Shown here: piece after piece, positions 53,754 to 60,936 of the stretch | Layout of the letters: each line of letters starts with the position of its first letter | Numbering within the stretch: the first letter of the stretch is position 1 | From: Komarekiella atlantica HA4396-MV6 | Lineage (GTDB): Bacteria > Cyanobacteriota > Cyanobacteriia > Cyanobacteriales > Nostocaceae | Length of the DNA: 64,000 bases | Assembly: GCA_019359395.1 (NCBI GenBank) | Contig: JAHHHK010000041.1 | Span: forward strand, 1 to 64,000 | Direction of reading: 5' to 3' | Translations under genes and position numbers: made by a program | Notes under the pieces: generated by a model | The model's database searches: none | The model's input: only the letters and a program-made list of their open reading frames with translations | Told to the model about the DNA's origin: nothing

Positions 53754-54141
53754 ACCTGAGTTGCCACCACAGATTAATATTGTGCCGATGATTGACGTGA
53801 TATTTGCAATTTTGACGTTTTTTATCATGTCAACTTTATTTTTAACACGCTCAGAAGGATTACCAGTAAATTTACCGAAAGCAGCCACAGCAAAACAACA
53901 GCAAGTTCCCACTAAAATCACCGTTACGGTTGATGACAAAGGACAGATCAGCCTGAATCGGAAACCAGTGGCAATTGATAATTTGACACAGCAAGTGCGT
54001 GCTTTAGTTGGCTCTAACTCAGAAGTTTTGGTGATTATTAATGCTGATGAAAAAGTCGGTTATGGCGAAGTAGTAACGGTAATGGATCGGGTACGTCAAG
54101 TTGAGGGAGCAAAATTAGCGATCGCCACGCAAAAACCATAA
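53737..54141 (+). CDS. exbD: ExbD/TolR-type protein
   Basis: A 134-residue single-pass membrane protein. PQINIVPMIDVIFAILTFFIM (split here at about 8-28) carries the conserved membrane Asp that binds protons. The periplasmic domain follows with VDDKGQISLNRKPVAIDNL and VIINADEKVGYGEVVTVMD. Overlaps exbB by 17 bases. Confidence 0.93.
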   Translation: MRLQDEPELPPQINIVPMIDVIFAILTFFIMSTLFLTRSEGLPVNLPKAATAKQQQVPTKITVTVDDKGQISLNRKPVAIDNLTQQVRALVGSNSEVLVIINADEKVGYGEVVTVMDRVRQVEGAKLAIATQKP

Positions 54142-54172
54142 TGTAGATATTAGCCCATAATAGATAATTGTC

Positions 54173-54196
54173 GGGCGATTGTGTTGGCGATCGCCC
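54173..54196. terminator. HIP1-derived hairpin between convergent genes
   Basis: GGGCGAT and ATCGCCC form a seven-base stem between the exbD stop and the converging thioesterase stop, followed by T-rich DNA. It could terminate in both directions. Confidence 0.5.
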
Positions 54197-54204
54197 ACAT
54201 TTGT

Positions 54205-54969
54205 TTACGCCGCTGGCGCTCGCATCTGTAATTCTTCAGCTATACTTTTCAATAATGCCGCCTGCTCTGAGTGGATAAAAAAGTGTGCACCGTTGAACAT
54301 CTGTAATGAAAAAGCAGCGGTAGTCTGCTGTTGCCATGCTTGCAAAGCTTCATAACTGACTTCTTGGTCTTGTAAGCCACCAAAAACAGTAATCGGACAT
54401 TCTAGGGGTGGCTCTTGAGTATAAACATAAGTTTCCACAATTGCGAAATCTGCCCGCAGAATTGGCAAGAACAGTTCCATCAATGCCTGATTTTCTAAGA
54501 CTGCTTCGGGTGTACCGTTGAAATTACGAAGTTTTTCTAACAACTCCGGCTCTGATAATGTGTGTAGAGGTGGTTTTGTTAACGGGATTTGCGGCGCAAG
54601 GCGAGCAGATATAAAAAGGTGAAATGGAGTAAGACTATATTGAGAGCGCAGTAGCCGGGTTAACTCGAAGCTAATTAGTCCACCCATGCTGTAACCGAAA
54701 AAGGCGAATGGTTTATCTAAGTATAATATCAGTTCTGATGCGATCGCATTTACAAGCGGCTCTAACCGCGTCAAAGGAAGCAACCTTATTAGAGATCCCC
54801 GTCCCGGAAGTTCCACAGGACAGACTTCGACAGTTTCAGGTAGACTCTTAGACCAGGTACGAAAGGTTGAAGCCCCACCACCAGCATAAGGAAAGCAGAA
54901 TAAACGCAAATTTGCTTGAGGATTAGGCCGGGGACAAGTAAGCCAATTGAAGAGTGGTCTAGTTGTCAT
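54205..54969 (-). CDS. Type II thioesterase (GrsT-like) alpha/beta hydrolase
   Basis: Length 254 residues from the ATG at 54969 (MTTRPLFNWLTCPRPNPQA), the typical start; a TTG at 54996 would add nine residues. LFCFPYAGGGASTFRTWSKSL and VCPVELPGRGSL are the family opening, GYSMGGLISFELTRLL holds the catalytic Ser, and FNGAHFFIHSE the His. These enzymes free misloaded intermediates from nonribosomal peptide or polyketide carriers. No NRPS or PKS gene is in the window, so its partners lie elsewhere. Confidence 0.92.
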   Translation of the reverse strand: MTTRPLFNWLTCPRPNPQANLRLFCFPYAGGGASTFRTWSKSLPETVEVCPVELPGRGSLIRLLPLTRLEPLVNAIASELILYLDKPFAFFGYSMGGLISFELTRLLRSQYSLTPFHLFISARLAPQIPLTKPPLHTLSEPELLEKLRNFNGTPEAVLENQALMELFLPILRADFAIVETYVYTQEPPLECPITVFGGLQDQEVSYEALQAWQQQTTAAFSLQMFNGAHFFIHSEQAALLKSIAEELQMRAPAA

Positions 54970-55309
54970 AATGAAACTTAGATTTGAATAACACAATCCT
55001 GCTGGAACTATTAAGTATATACACGTTAATCTTATGACAAAAATTGAACCTTGGGTAACACAAGCTATTAACGTTTAGCAGCTTCGATTTTTCAAATCCT
55101 TTAAGGAAGCGATGGTAAAGTTTTAACCTCATCCACCCCTAAAAAGAGATGGGATTTCATGTTGACTGTTAACTGTTGACTGTTGACTGATAAAAATATT
55201 GTTTGTTTGGTAGGTATTCCCTATTCTAGAACTTCGTTTAAAAAACTAAATCTTCAAGGGAATCCTACCTTTTTGTGACAAAAGTTTTACTTATCTATGT
55301 AGTTAATCA

Positions 55310-55507
55310 TTAGTCACTGTCGCTATCACAACAGTTTTTCGTATCTTTCTTAGGGTATCTAAACTCGTGAACATGGTGATGATGGTGATGGTGGTGATGG
55401 TGGTGATATTTCTTTTCTCCACAATATTTGCATCCTCCAGATAGAAACTGCTGTTCTTCTGGGGATAACTCCACCAATGAATTAGATTCCATAACTTGAT
55501 TTGACAT
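55310..55507 (-). CDS. Double-glycine-leader peptide with poly-His, Cys-rich core (RiPP/bacteriocin-like precursor)
   Basis: A 65-residue peptide from the ATG at 55507 with a GAGG site before it; an upstream start at 55588 would add a weak hydrophobic lead. Residues 1-25 look like a cleavable leader: MSNQVMESNSLVELSPEEQQ then FLSGG, the E-L-S...E-L...GG pattern of C39-peptidase-processed bacteriocins. The predicted 40-residue core starts at Cys26 and has a CKYCG pair, 11 consecutive His (codons mixed CAC/CAT), a VHEF segment, then KNCC and an acidic DSDSD end. The core could bind metal ions (Ni, Zn, Cu or heme). No modification or export genes adjoin it. Confidence 0.7.
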   Translation of the reverse strand: MSNQVMESNSLVELSPEEQQFLSGGCKYCGEKKYHHHHHHHHHHHVHEFRYPKKDTKNCCDSDSD

Positions 55508-55740
55508 AATTTTTGCCTCACTTACTGACAGAGGTATTGCACAAATGAGTAAAGTGTGTAACACCTCTTTTATTATTTCTAAATACATTTTCTAGATATT
55601 AAATTCCCCTAAAGTTAGAAATAAGTAGGCTAAGATTATTACTTTTGGCTCATGACAAATCTAGTTCTAATTTCAAGAAAAATTTTTCTTAAGCGCTACA
55701 AACAATCTCGCTGTTCATAGGCACTATGCAAAAATAACCA

Positions 55741-55959
55741 TAGGACTTACGCAAAAACTCTCTGAAACTCTTATTTCTCCCTTCGGGTTTACAGTCGCCT
55801 GCGGAGGGAAACCCTCCCGCAGCGCTGTTTCACCGTGCTCTCCGTGTCGCGCCAGTTGCTTCAAGTCGGGGAACCCGCCCAACGCACTGGCTTCTCTGTG
55901 GTACCCTTCGGGAAGCCACTTCGTGTCTACGATTCTCCGTTACCTGTGCGTAAGTCCTG
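55741..55959. mobile_element. MITE-like element, family C, copy 2
   Basis: A 219-bp unit with ends TAGGACTTACGCA and TGCGTAAGTCCTG (inverse over 12 bases). Flanks AACCA (55736-55740) and AATCA (55960-55964) agree at four of five positions, which would fit an aged 5-bp duplication like the one at 49166. The interior contains dispersed palindromes, including a relative of the GGGAACCCGCC repeat. Confidence 0.6.
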
Positions 55960-55968
55960 AATCAGTTT

Positions 55969-56002
55969 GTAGGGTGGGCATTATAATGGCCGGCCACCCT
56001 AC
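55969..56002 (-). terminator. Hairpin after dapF
   Basis: GTAGGGTGG pairs with CCACCCTAC across 16 bases, about 20 bp after the dapF stop, so it probably ends the dapF transcript. Such GTAGGGTGGGCA units are dispersed in Nostoc. Confidence 0.55.
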
Positions 56003-56021
56003 TATTACTTATCTTTGTGAT

Positions 56022-56861
56022 TTATATATTACCTGTGAACACTCGCTCAGCAGATCCAGTCATATAAATACGCTGATCTATTTCTGACCATTCGATTTGT
56101 AAAGCCCCACCAGGTAATTCTACGGTAGCGGTGCGATCGCATTTGTCTGTCAATACACCAGCTACCAAGGCAGCACAAGCACCAGTACCACAAGCCAGCG
56201 TGATCCCAGCACCTCGTTCCCACACTCGCATTTTTAGATAGTCACGGCTCACTACTTGAATAAATTCTGTATTTGTCCGTTGAGGAAAAACTGGATGATG
56301 CTCAAACAGAGGGCCGATGGTTTCTAAGGGAATTGCTGCTACGTCTTTTACAAAAGTAATGCAGTGAGGATTTCCCATACTCACACAAGTGACATTCCAA
56401 ATTTGCTCCGCCACTTCTAGCGGCTGATTAATGACTTTTTCTTCAGCAGGTGTAAGGGTGGTAGGAATTTCTTGAGCGAGTAAACGAGGTAAACCCATAT
56501 CCACCTTCACTTGACCATCTTGCATCAGTTGGGGCGTCATCACACCAGCCAATGTCTGAATACGATATCGGTCTTGATTTCGAGATTCGCCCTCTAAATC
56601 TGCCAAAAACCCAGCTAAACAGCGAATACCATTACCGCACATTTCCGGCTCTGAACCATCAGAGTTGAAAATCCGCATGGTGTAGTCAGTACCATTTTCT
56701 CCCGGTAGGGCAAAAATTACACCATCAGCACCAATGCCAAAGTGGCGATCGCACAACTTGATCGCTTGCTCTGGTGTCAGTGCAGGCGCAGATGATGAGC
56801 GATTATCAATCAGAATAAAGTCGTTACCTAGACCGTGATACTTAGTAAATTCGATTGCCAT
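56022..56861 (-). CDS. dapF: Diaminopimelate epimerase
   Basis: A 279-residue cofactor-independent epimerase that turns LL-DAP into meso-DAP for lysine and peptidoglycan. The two catalytic cysteines lie in [14 protein letters not shown] and [32 protein letters not shown] is the family start, IGADGVIFA is conserved, and ERGAGIT precedes the second Cys. It is divergent from hfq, an arrangement also seen in other cyanobacteria. Confidence 0.97.
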   Translation of the reverse strand: MAIEFTKYHGLGNDFILIDNRSSSAPALTPEQAIKLCDRHFGIGADGVIFALPGENGTDYTMRIFNSDGSEPEMCGNGIRCLAGFLADLEGESRNQDRYRIQTLAGVMTPQLMQDGQVKVDMGLPRLLAQEIPTTLTPAEEKVINQPLEVAEQIWNVTCVSMGNPHCITFVKDVAAIPLETIGPLFEHHPVFPQRTNTEFIQVVSRDYLKMRVWERGAGITLACGTGACAALVAGVLTDKCDRTATVELPGGALQIEWSEIDQRIYMTGSAERVFTGNI

Positions 56862-56888
56862 TTCTCTAAGGATGAATTATCAAGGATT

Positions 56889-56944
56889 AGGGACTGGGGA
56901 CTGGGGACTAGGGACTAGGGACTAGGGACTGGGGACTAGAAACT
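56889..56944. repeat. Heptanucleotide tandem repeat (RGGGACT)8
   Basis: Eight 7-bp units, mostly GGGGACT or AGGGACT, with one changed unit AGAAACT at the end. This is the short tandemly repeated repetitive (STRR) sequence class of heterocystous cyanobacteria, in the dapF-hfq intergenic region. Confidence 0.9.
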
Positions 56945-56969
56945 AGGTAGGAAAGATTTTTCTAATACT

Positions 56970-57043
56970 TAATCCCTAATTCTCAATCTCTAATTCTAAA
57001 TACCAATACCCAATCCCCAATCCCCAGTACCCAATCCCCATTA
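56970..57043. repeat. Second heptanucleotide array just upstream of hfq
   Basis: Heptamers of the CCCAATC/AATTCTC type continue to within 15 bp of the hfq start. The cleanest part (57009-57036) is CCCAATC twice, CCCAGTA, then CCCAATC. It lies where the hfq 5' untranslated region is expected. Confidence 0.85.
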
Positions 57044-57057
57044 CATCATTACTAAAA

Positions 57058-57276
57058 ATGCTAACAACTGAATTTGATACCTCACTACCTAGCATTAGGC
57101 AAGTGCAACATCTGATTAAAGAAACAACACAGGTGGAATTCAAACTAATGACAAACGATTCGCTCACAGGTAGGGTTTTATGGCAAGACTCATACTGTGT
57201 ATGTATTTTAGATGAGAACAGTCAGCAAACCACTATTTGGAAGCAAGCGATCGCCTACATTAAGCCCAAGAGTTAG
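57058..57276 (+). CDS. hfq: Cyanobacterial Hfq-type RNA chaperone
   Basis: A 72-residue Sm-fold protein. The cyanobacterial form differs from the enteric one. TEFDTSLPSIRQVQHLIKE (residues about 3-21), QVEFKLMTNDSLTGRVLWQD (here split at about 25-44) and TIWKQAIAYIKP at the end match the Synechocystis/Anabaena protein. In cyanobacteria Hfq acts with the pilus base and in nitrogen control; RNA binding by the proximal face is weaker than in E. coli. The ATG lies 15 bp from a heptamer repeat. Confidence 0.93.
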   Translation: MLTTEFDTSLPSIRQVQHLIKETTQVEFKLMTNDSLTGRVLWQDSYCVCILDENSQQTTIWKQAIAYIKPKS

Positions 57277-57285
57277 TCAAAAGGA

Positions 57286-57326
57286 GCCAGTGCGTTGGGC
57301 GGGTTCCCCGGCTTGTAGCAACTGGC
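57286..57326. repeat. GGGTTCCCC palindromic repeat after hfq
   Basis: GCCAGTGCG and GCTTGTAGCAACTGGC surround TTGGGCGGGTTCCCCGG, which can fold as a hairpin. The same unit occurs, inverted, at about 55850-55900 and is related to the 47-bp tandem repeat at 32814. It may also serve as the hfq terminator. Confidence 0.6.
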
Positions 57327-57355
57327 GTTCCAAAGTCAAATCATAACCCTTGTAC

Positions 57356-57375
57356 AGACGCGATTCATCGCGTCT
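57356..57375 (-). terminator. Hairpin directly after the antiporter stop
   Basis: AGACGCGAT and ATCGCGTCT form a perfect 9-bp stem with loop TC, touching the stop codon of the minus-strand gene. It belongs to a dispersed palindrome class. Confidence 0.5.
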
Positions 57376-59712
57376 CTACTCCCGCAAATTATCCAAAGGC
57401 AGAAACTCTTTAAGCGCTTCTGCCTCACTTGCTTTTACTATTGGGATAGATAGCGACACTGCACTAGTGGGGACAAACAACAGTTGTAATTGATTTAGAC
57501 TGGGCAAACTACCGCACAATAGTACTTGATCACCCAAACGTAAATCTATATTGCCATCAGGAGAGCGAATAAACTTACCATCTCGGCGGATGGCTTGCAC
57601 TTGTCCCCCAGATGACTGTTGGATATCCAAATCTGCAAGAGTTTTACCCAAGACTGGGGAATCACCATTAATTGTGATCCACTGACAAGCACTATTTTCA
57701 CCGGGAACAGCCACTTGTCCTTTAGCTAATTCTGCTAAGGCTGCTAGTTCTTCATTTGCACCCACTACCAGCAGGCGATCGCCTGCTTCCAATCTAGTTT
57801 GATTATTGGGATAATCTATTTCATCGCCGTTAACGCGGCGAATTGCCATTAAACTCGCTCCTGTGAGATAGCGCATATCTGCTTCTTCTATACTCATACC
57901 AATCAAGGGCGAATCAGATGGTAGGGGATACCAGCGCCGATTTAAATCGCGAGTTGCTTGCTGCAAATCGTAGGAAACTTCTGATGCAGAACGCTCTGGG
58001 CGCAATTGTAAATAATGATCATTGCGGATTTGCTGCATTTCCTGCTGCAAGACATCAGATGACAAGCCTAAGCTAGTTAATAAATGGGTTGCCATTTCTA
58101 AGCTGGCTTCAAACTCTGGTTGCACAACTTCCCTGGCTCCCAATTGGTAAAGCACTTCAATATTTTTATCTTGAGTGGCACGGACGACCAAATCTAGTTC
58201 TGGACACAATTCTAAAGCACGTTTCAGGCAAAGGCGGCTACTCATGGGGTCAGGAAGTGCGATCGCCATTCCTTTAGCATGATTTACTCCAGCGGTTTCC
58301 AAAACGTGTAAACTGACGCAATTACCATATACATAAGCCACTCCGGCATCACGTAACTGCTGAATTCTGCTTTCTGATTGGTCAATGACAACTATAGGTA
58401 AGTTGTGTTGCTGCAACAACTTGACTAAATTCCTGCCGACTCGCCCATAGCCGCAAACTACTACATGGTCTTTTAAGGGTAGTTCTGCTGACATATCGCG
58501 TGGCTGATCTTCTTCTAAATATGGTTTCAGCCAAGGCATTGATTCGGCAAAGTTGAATAAAAATGGTACTAATCGCAGTACAAAAGGCGTAAGTACAAGT
58601 GTGACTGCTGTGGTTCCCAAAATCAGTAAATATATCTGTCGGGATACCAAGCCCAACGCTTGCCCTTCACTAGCCAGAACAAAGGAAAATTCTCCAATTT
58701 GAGCCAATCCTAACCCGGCTATTAAGGCTGTTTTCAACGGGTAGCGGAACAACTTCACTAGGGGCGTAATAATCAAAAACTTACCCACAAAAACTAGTGC
58801 TACCAACCCCAAAATCAATTCTAGGTTGTTCCACAAAAACACTGGGTCAATTAACATCCCAATGGCGGCAAAAAATAAACTGGCAAAAATATCTCGCAGC
58901 GGCTCTACATAAGTTAAGGTTTGGTCAGCGTACTCCACCTCAGAAATCATTAAACCGGCGACAAACGCCCCCATTTCAATAGATAGTCCCAAATACTCTG
59001 TTAACAGGGCAATACCTAAACACAAGGCAACTACGCCTAATAAAAAAAGCTCTCGGCTTTCGGTGCGGGCTAGCATTCGCAACAAAGGGGGAATCAGCCA
59101 AATTCCCGCCGCCACTGCGCCAGCTGCAAATAAACCAATCCGCAGCAGCGCTGTTAACACGGCGATGCCAATAGTTTCTGCTGGTTGGTTGAGGGCTGGT
59201 AACACGGCTAGCATCAGTCCCAATGCCAAGTCCTGCACGACCAAAATCCCCAACATCACTTGCCCGTGGGGCATTTCTGTTTCGTTACGCTCCATCAAGC
59301 ACTTGAGGACAACCGCTGTAGAAGATAAAGACAGAATTGAGCCTAAAAATACGCCTTTAGCAGGTAAGGTTCCCCAGGCTCCTGTTACCCCACATACCAA
59401 AACCGTGATCAAAATCGTCAGCGCAATCTGAAGTCCTCCGCCTCCAAGAGCGATCGCTTTTACCTTTTTGAGTTCTGCAAAGGAAAATTCCACTCCCAAA
59501 GCAAATAACAAAAAGGCGACGCCGAACTGTGCCAGAGTTTCAACTTGAATAACTTCTTTAATCAGTCCCAGACCGGCTGGCCCGACAATCATCCCGCCAA
59601 TGAGATATCCCAGTAACACGGGTTGTCGTAACAGCGCCGCTAACAGTCCGCCACAAGCTGCAACGGCGAGAACCAAAACTAAATCAACAATTAGCCTAAA
59701 ATCTTCTTGCAC
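57376..59712 (-). CDS. CPA2 cation/proton antiporter with regulatory TrkA domains (KefB-like)
   Basis: A 778-residue membrane protein. About 13 hydrophobic segments occupy residues 5-395 (GGMIVGPAGLGLI, LLFALGVEFSF, SLSSTAVVLK, IGEFSFVLASEGQALGL). A TrkA-N domain (about 415-535) has the Rossmann start VVCGYGRVGRNLVKLL, and two RCK/TrkA-C-like domains fill about 595-665 and 675-755 (SPVLGKTLADLDI, RLGDQVLLCGSL). Substrate is likely K+ or Na+ exchanged for protons, gated by NAD(H) or a nucleotide. It is followed by a hairpin at its stop. Confidence 0.92.
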   Translation of the reverse strand: MQEDFRLIVDLVLVLAVAACGGLLAALLRQPVLLGYLIGGMIVGPAGLGLIKEVIQVETLAQFGVAFLLFALGVEFSFAELKKVKAIALGGGGLQIALTILITVLVCGVTGAWGTLPAKGVFLGSILSLSSTAVVLKCLMERNETEMPHGQVMLGILVVQDLALGLMLAVLPALNQPAETIGIAVLTALLRIGLFAAGAVAAGIWLIPPLLRMLARTESRELFLLGVVALCLGIALLTEYLGLSIEMGAFVAGLMISEVEYADQTLTYVEPLRDIFASLFFAAIGMLIDPVFLWNNLELILGLVALVFVGKFLIITPLVKLFRYPLKTALIAGLGLAQIGEFSFVLASEGQALGLVSRQIYLLILGTTAVTLVLTPFVLRLVPFLFNFAESMPWLKPYLEEDQPRDMSAELPLKDHVVVCGYGRVGRNLVKLLQQHNLPIVVIDQSESRIQQLRDAGVAYVYGNCVSLHVLETAGVNHAKGMAIALPDPMSSRLCLKRALELCPELDLVVRATQDKNIEVLYQLGAREVVQPEFEASLEMATHLLTSLGLSSDVLQQEMQQIRNDHYLQLRPERSASEVSYDLQQATRDLNRRWYPLPSDSPLIGMSIEEADMRYLTGASLMAIRRVNGDEIDYPNNQTRLEAGDRLLVVGANEELAALAELAKGQVAVPGENSACQWITINGDSPVLGKTLADLDIQQSSGGQVQAIRRDGKFIRSPDGNIDLRLGDQVLLCGSLPSLNQLQLLFVPTSAVSLSIPIVKASEAEALKEFLPLDNLRE

Positions 59713-59824
59713 CAGTTTTTAACAGAACTATTAAAACCCATTAAACTCAGCATACAAAGTTTTATATATCTGAGGAATAAGATGTTGATGTAGAGACTGC
59801 AAAATTTCCTCCCTAGGAATCTAA

Positions 59825-59854
59825 AATAAAAAACCTCGGCGAAACTAACCGAGG
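59825..59854 (-). terminator. Intrinsic terminator of the candidate sRNA
   Basis: On the minus strand CCTCGG and CCGAGG (59854-59834) form a stem with a nine-base loop, followed immediately by TTTTTTATTT (59833-59824). This is the best textbook intrinsic terminator in the window. Confidence 0.85.
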
Positions 59855-59990
59855 TAGGAGAGAGAAGTCAGAATGACAATTAAAGATACAAATACTGAAT
59901 TAAAAAAATATTAGTTAACCGCCCACGGAAAACTAAAATATTGCGGTGACGCTGTACATGGACAATTTAGTTACACACTTTGTTTTAATG
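59825..59990 (-). ncRNA. Candidate orphan small RNA of about 165 nt
   Basis: A near-consensus promoter (59997-60025) points into this region and an intrinsic terminator closes it, with no ORF beyond eight codons between (MYSVTAIF from 59960). The transcript would start near 59990 and run toward the antiporter gene without reaching it. The body contains a pyrimidine-rich CTTCTCTCTCCTACC just before the terminator and no recognised RNA family that I can name. It is not Yfr1, which is much shorter. Function unknown; a base-pairing regulator is one option. Confidence 0.6.
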
Positions 59991-59996
59991 TAATTA

Positions 59997-60025
59997 AATA
60001 TAACAATATTGTTACGATATGTCAA
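59997..60025 (-). promoter_or_regulatory. Consensus promoter with a palindromic operator in its spacer
   Basis: TTGACA (60025-60020) and TATATT (60002-59997) are exactly 17 bp apart. The spacer contains the perfect 14-bp palindrome TAACAATATTGTTA (60001-60014), which overlaps the -10 element by two bases. A dimeric repressor bound there would block the promoter. It does not match NtcA (GTAN8TAC). Confidence 0.7.
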
Positions 60026-60118
60026 TAGGTCTTGACGCTAAAAGGCTAGTAGCGTTAATGAGAGTTGCTTATTCAAAATAAGAACTTCAAAATCTCACGG
60101 CTTCAAACTGTGAGAATA

Positions 60119-60487
60119 TCAAAACTTCTTCATATTTCTACTTACGGGATCAAAACCTCTAGAAAACCTGGTACTTTCGTCATAGCAAGCTCCAGTAAGA
60201 TCTGCTCCATACAACTTGGCATGATTTAGTTTGGCTCCCCGAAGATTTGCTTCATTGAGTTTGACACCGCTCAAATTAGCTCTGGTCAAATTTGCTTTAG
60301 CTAAGTTAGCTCTACTCAAATCTGCTCCCCAAAGTTTGGCTTTAGCTAGGTTAGCTCCGCTCAAATCTGCTCCCCATAAGTTGATTCCCGGCAGATAAGC
60401 TCCAATGAGCTTGACTCCAATTAAGATAGCTGCTGGAAAATATCTTTCCCCTGCGGCATAGCGCCGCTTCAATTCTGCCGTGTCCAT
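60119..60487 (-). CDS. Pentapeptide repeat protein
   Basis: Length 122 residues from the ATG at 60487 (MDTAELKRRYAAGERYFP), the common start for these proteins; an upstream start at 60532 adds 15 residues. Pentapeptides of the A(D/N)LSx type run from about residue 34 to 100 (GADLSGANLAKAKLWGADLS, RANLAKANLTRANLS). A right-handed beta-helix is expected. A short helical lead RRYAAGERYFPAAIL precedes it. Its start overlaps the end of the upstream gene by 19 bases, so the two are cotranslated. Confidence 0.92.
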   Translation of the reverse strand: MDTAELKRRYAAGERYFPAAILIGVKLIGAYLPGINLWGADLSGANLAKAKLWGADLSRANLAKANLTRANLSGVKLNEANLRGAKLNHAKLYGADLTGACYDESTRFSRGFDPVSRNMKKF

Positions 60488-60798
60488 GTTTTGTTGACCT
60501 TTTTCAGCAACCAAGAAACTATTTGTTCCCATTCCTGGTCTAGCTCTTTGAAAAACTCTGGCTGACCACTGCGTCGATACCAGAAATGGGCATTGCTCAA
60601 ATCACCCTCTTTCCGATGTAGATAGGCATGAACCCAAGCACTGTCAGCATCGCTAGCATTTTGAACTATTTCGTGTGCCTGTTCCCAATCACCTTTCTTG
60701 TCATACCACATTGCTCGCAGAGCTTCTGGCAGTGTATTGAGATATGAGGGCTGTTTTTCGATCAATTGCTGAAATTCCTCTGTAGTCATGATCGCCAT
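60469..60798 (-). CDS. Conserved hypothetical protein, coupled to the pentapeptide gene
   Basis: A 109-residue soluble protein. TTEEFQQLIEKQPSYLNTLPEALRAMWYDKKGDWEQAH, EIVQNASDADSAWVHAYLHRKEGD and FWYRRSGQPEF suggest a TPR-like helical pair of the kind seen in bacterial hypothetical proteins with WYDxKGDWEQAH and WVHAYLHRxEGDxxNAxYWY motifs. The motif is widely conserved, function unknown. It is first in the two-gene unit. Confidence 0.85.
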   Translation of the reverse strand: MAIMTTEEFQQLIEKQPSYLNTLPEALRAMWYDKKGDWEQAHEIVQNASDADSAWVHAYLHRKEGDLSNAHFWYRRSGQPEFFKELDQEWEQIVSWLLKKVNKTWTRQN

Positions 60799-60936
60799 CC
60801 AAAAAATATCAAACTTCTATACTTAAATTTAAGATAATTCTTGGACTGCCCGCAGGCGATATCTTGAAATTAGTGCGTTACACCGCGTTAACGCACCTAC
60901 CAATTAATACAGGAAAACTACGTCTTTCTACCCCTA

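Noticed and set aside
55384-55425. The poly-His stretch as an artificial His-tag or vector contamination
   Set aside because: Flanking codons continue in frame into native peptide sequence, codon use is mixed CAC/CAT, and a genomic-type repeat region surrounds it.
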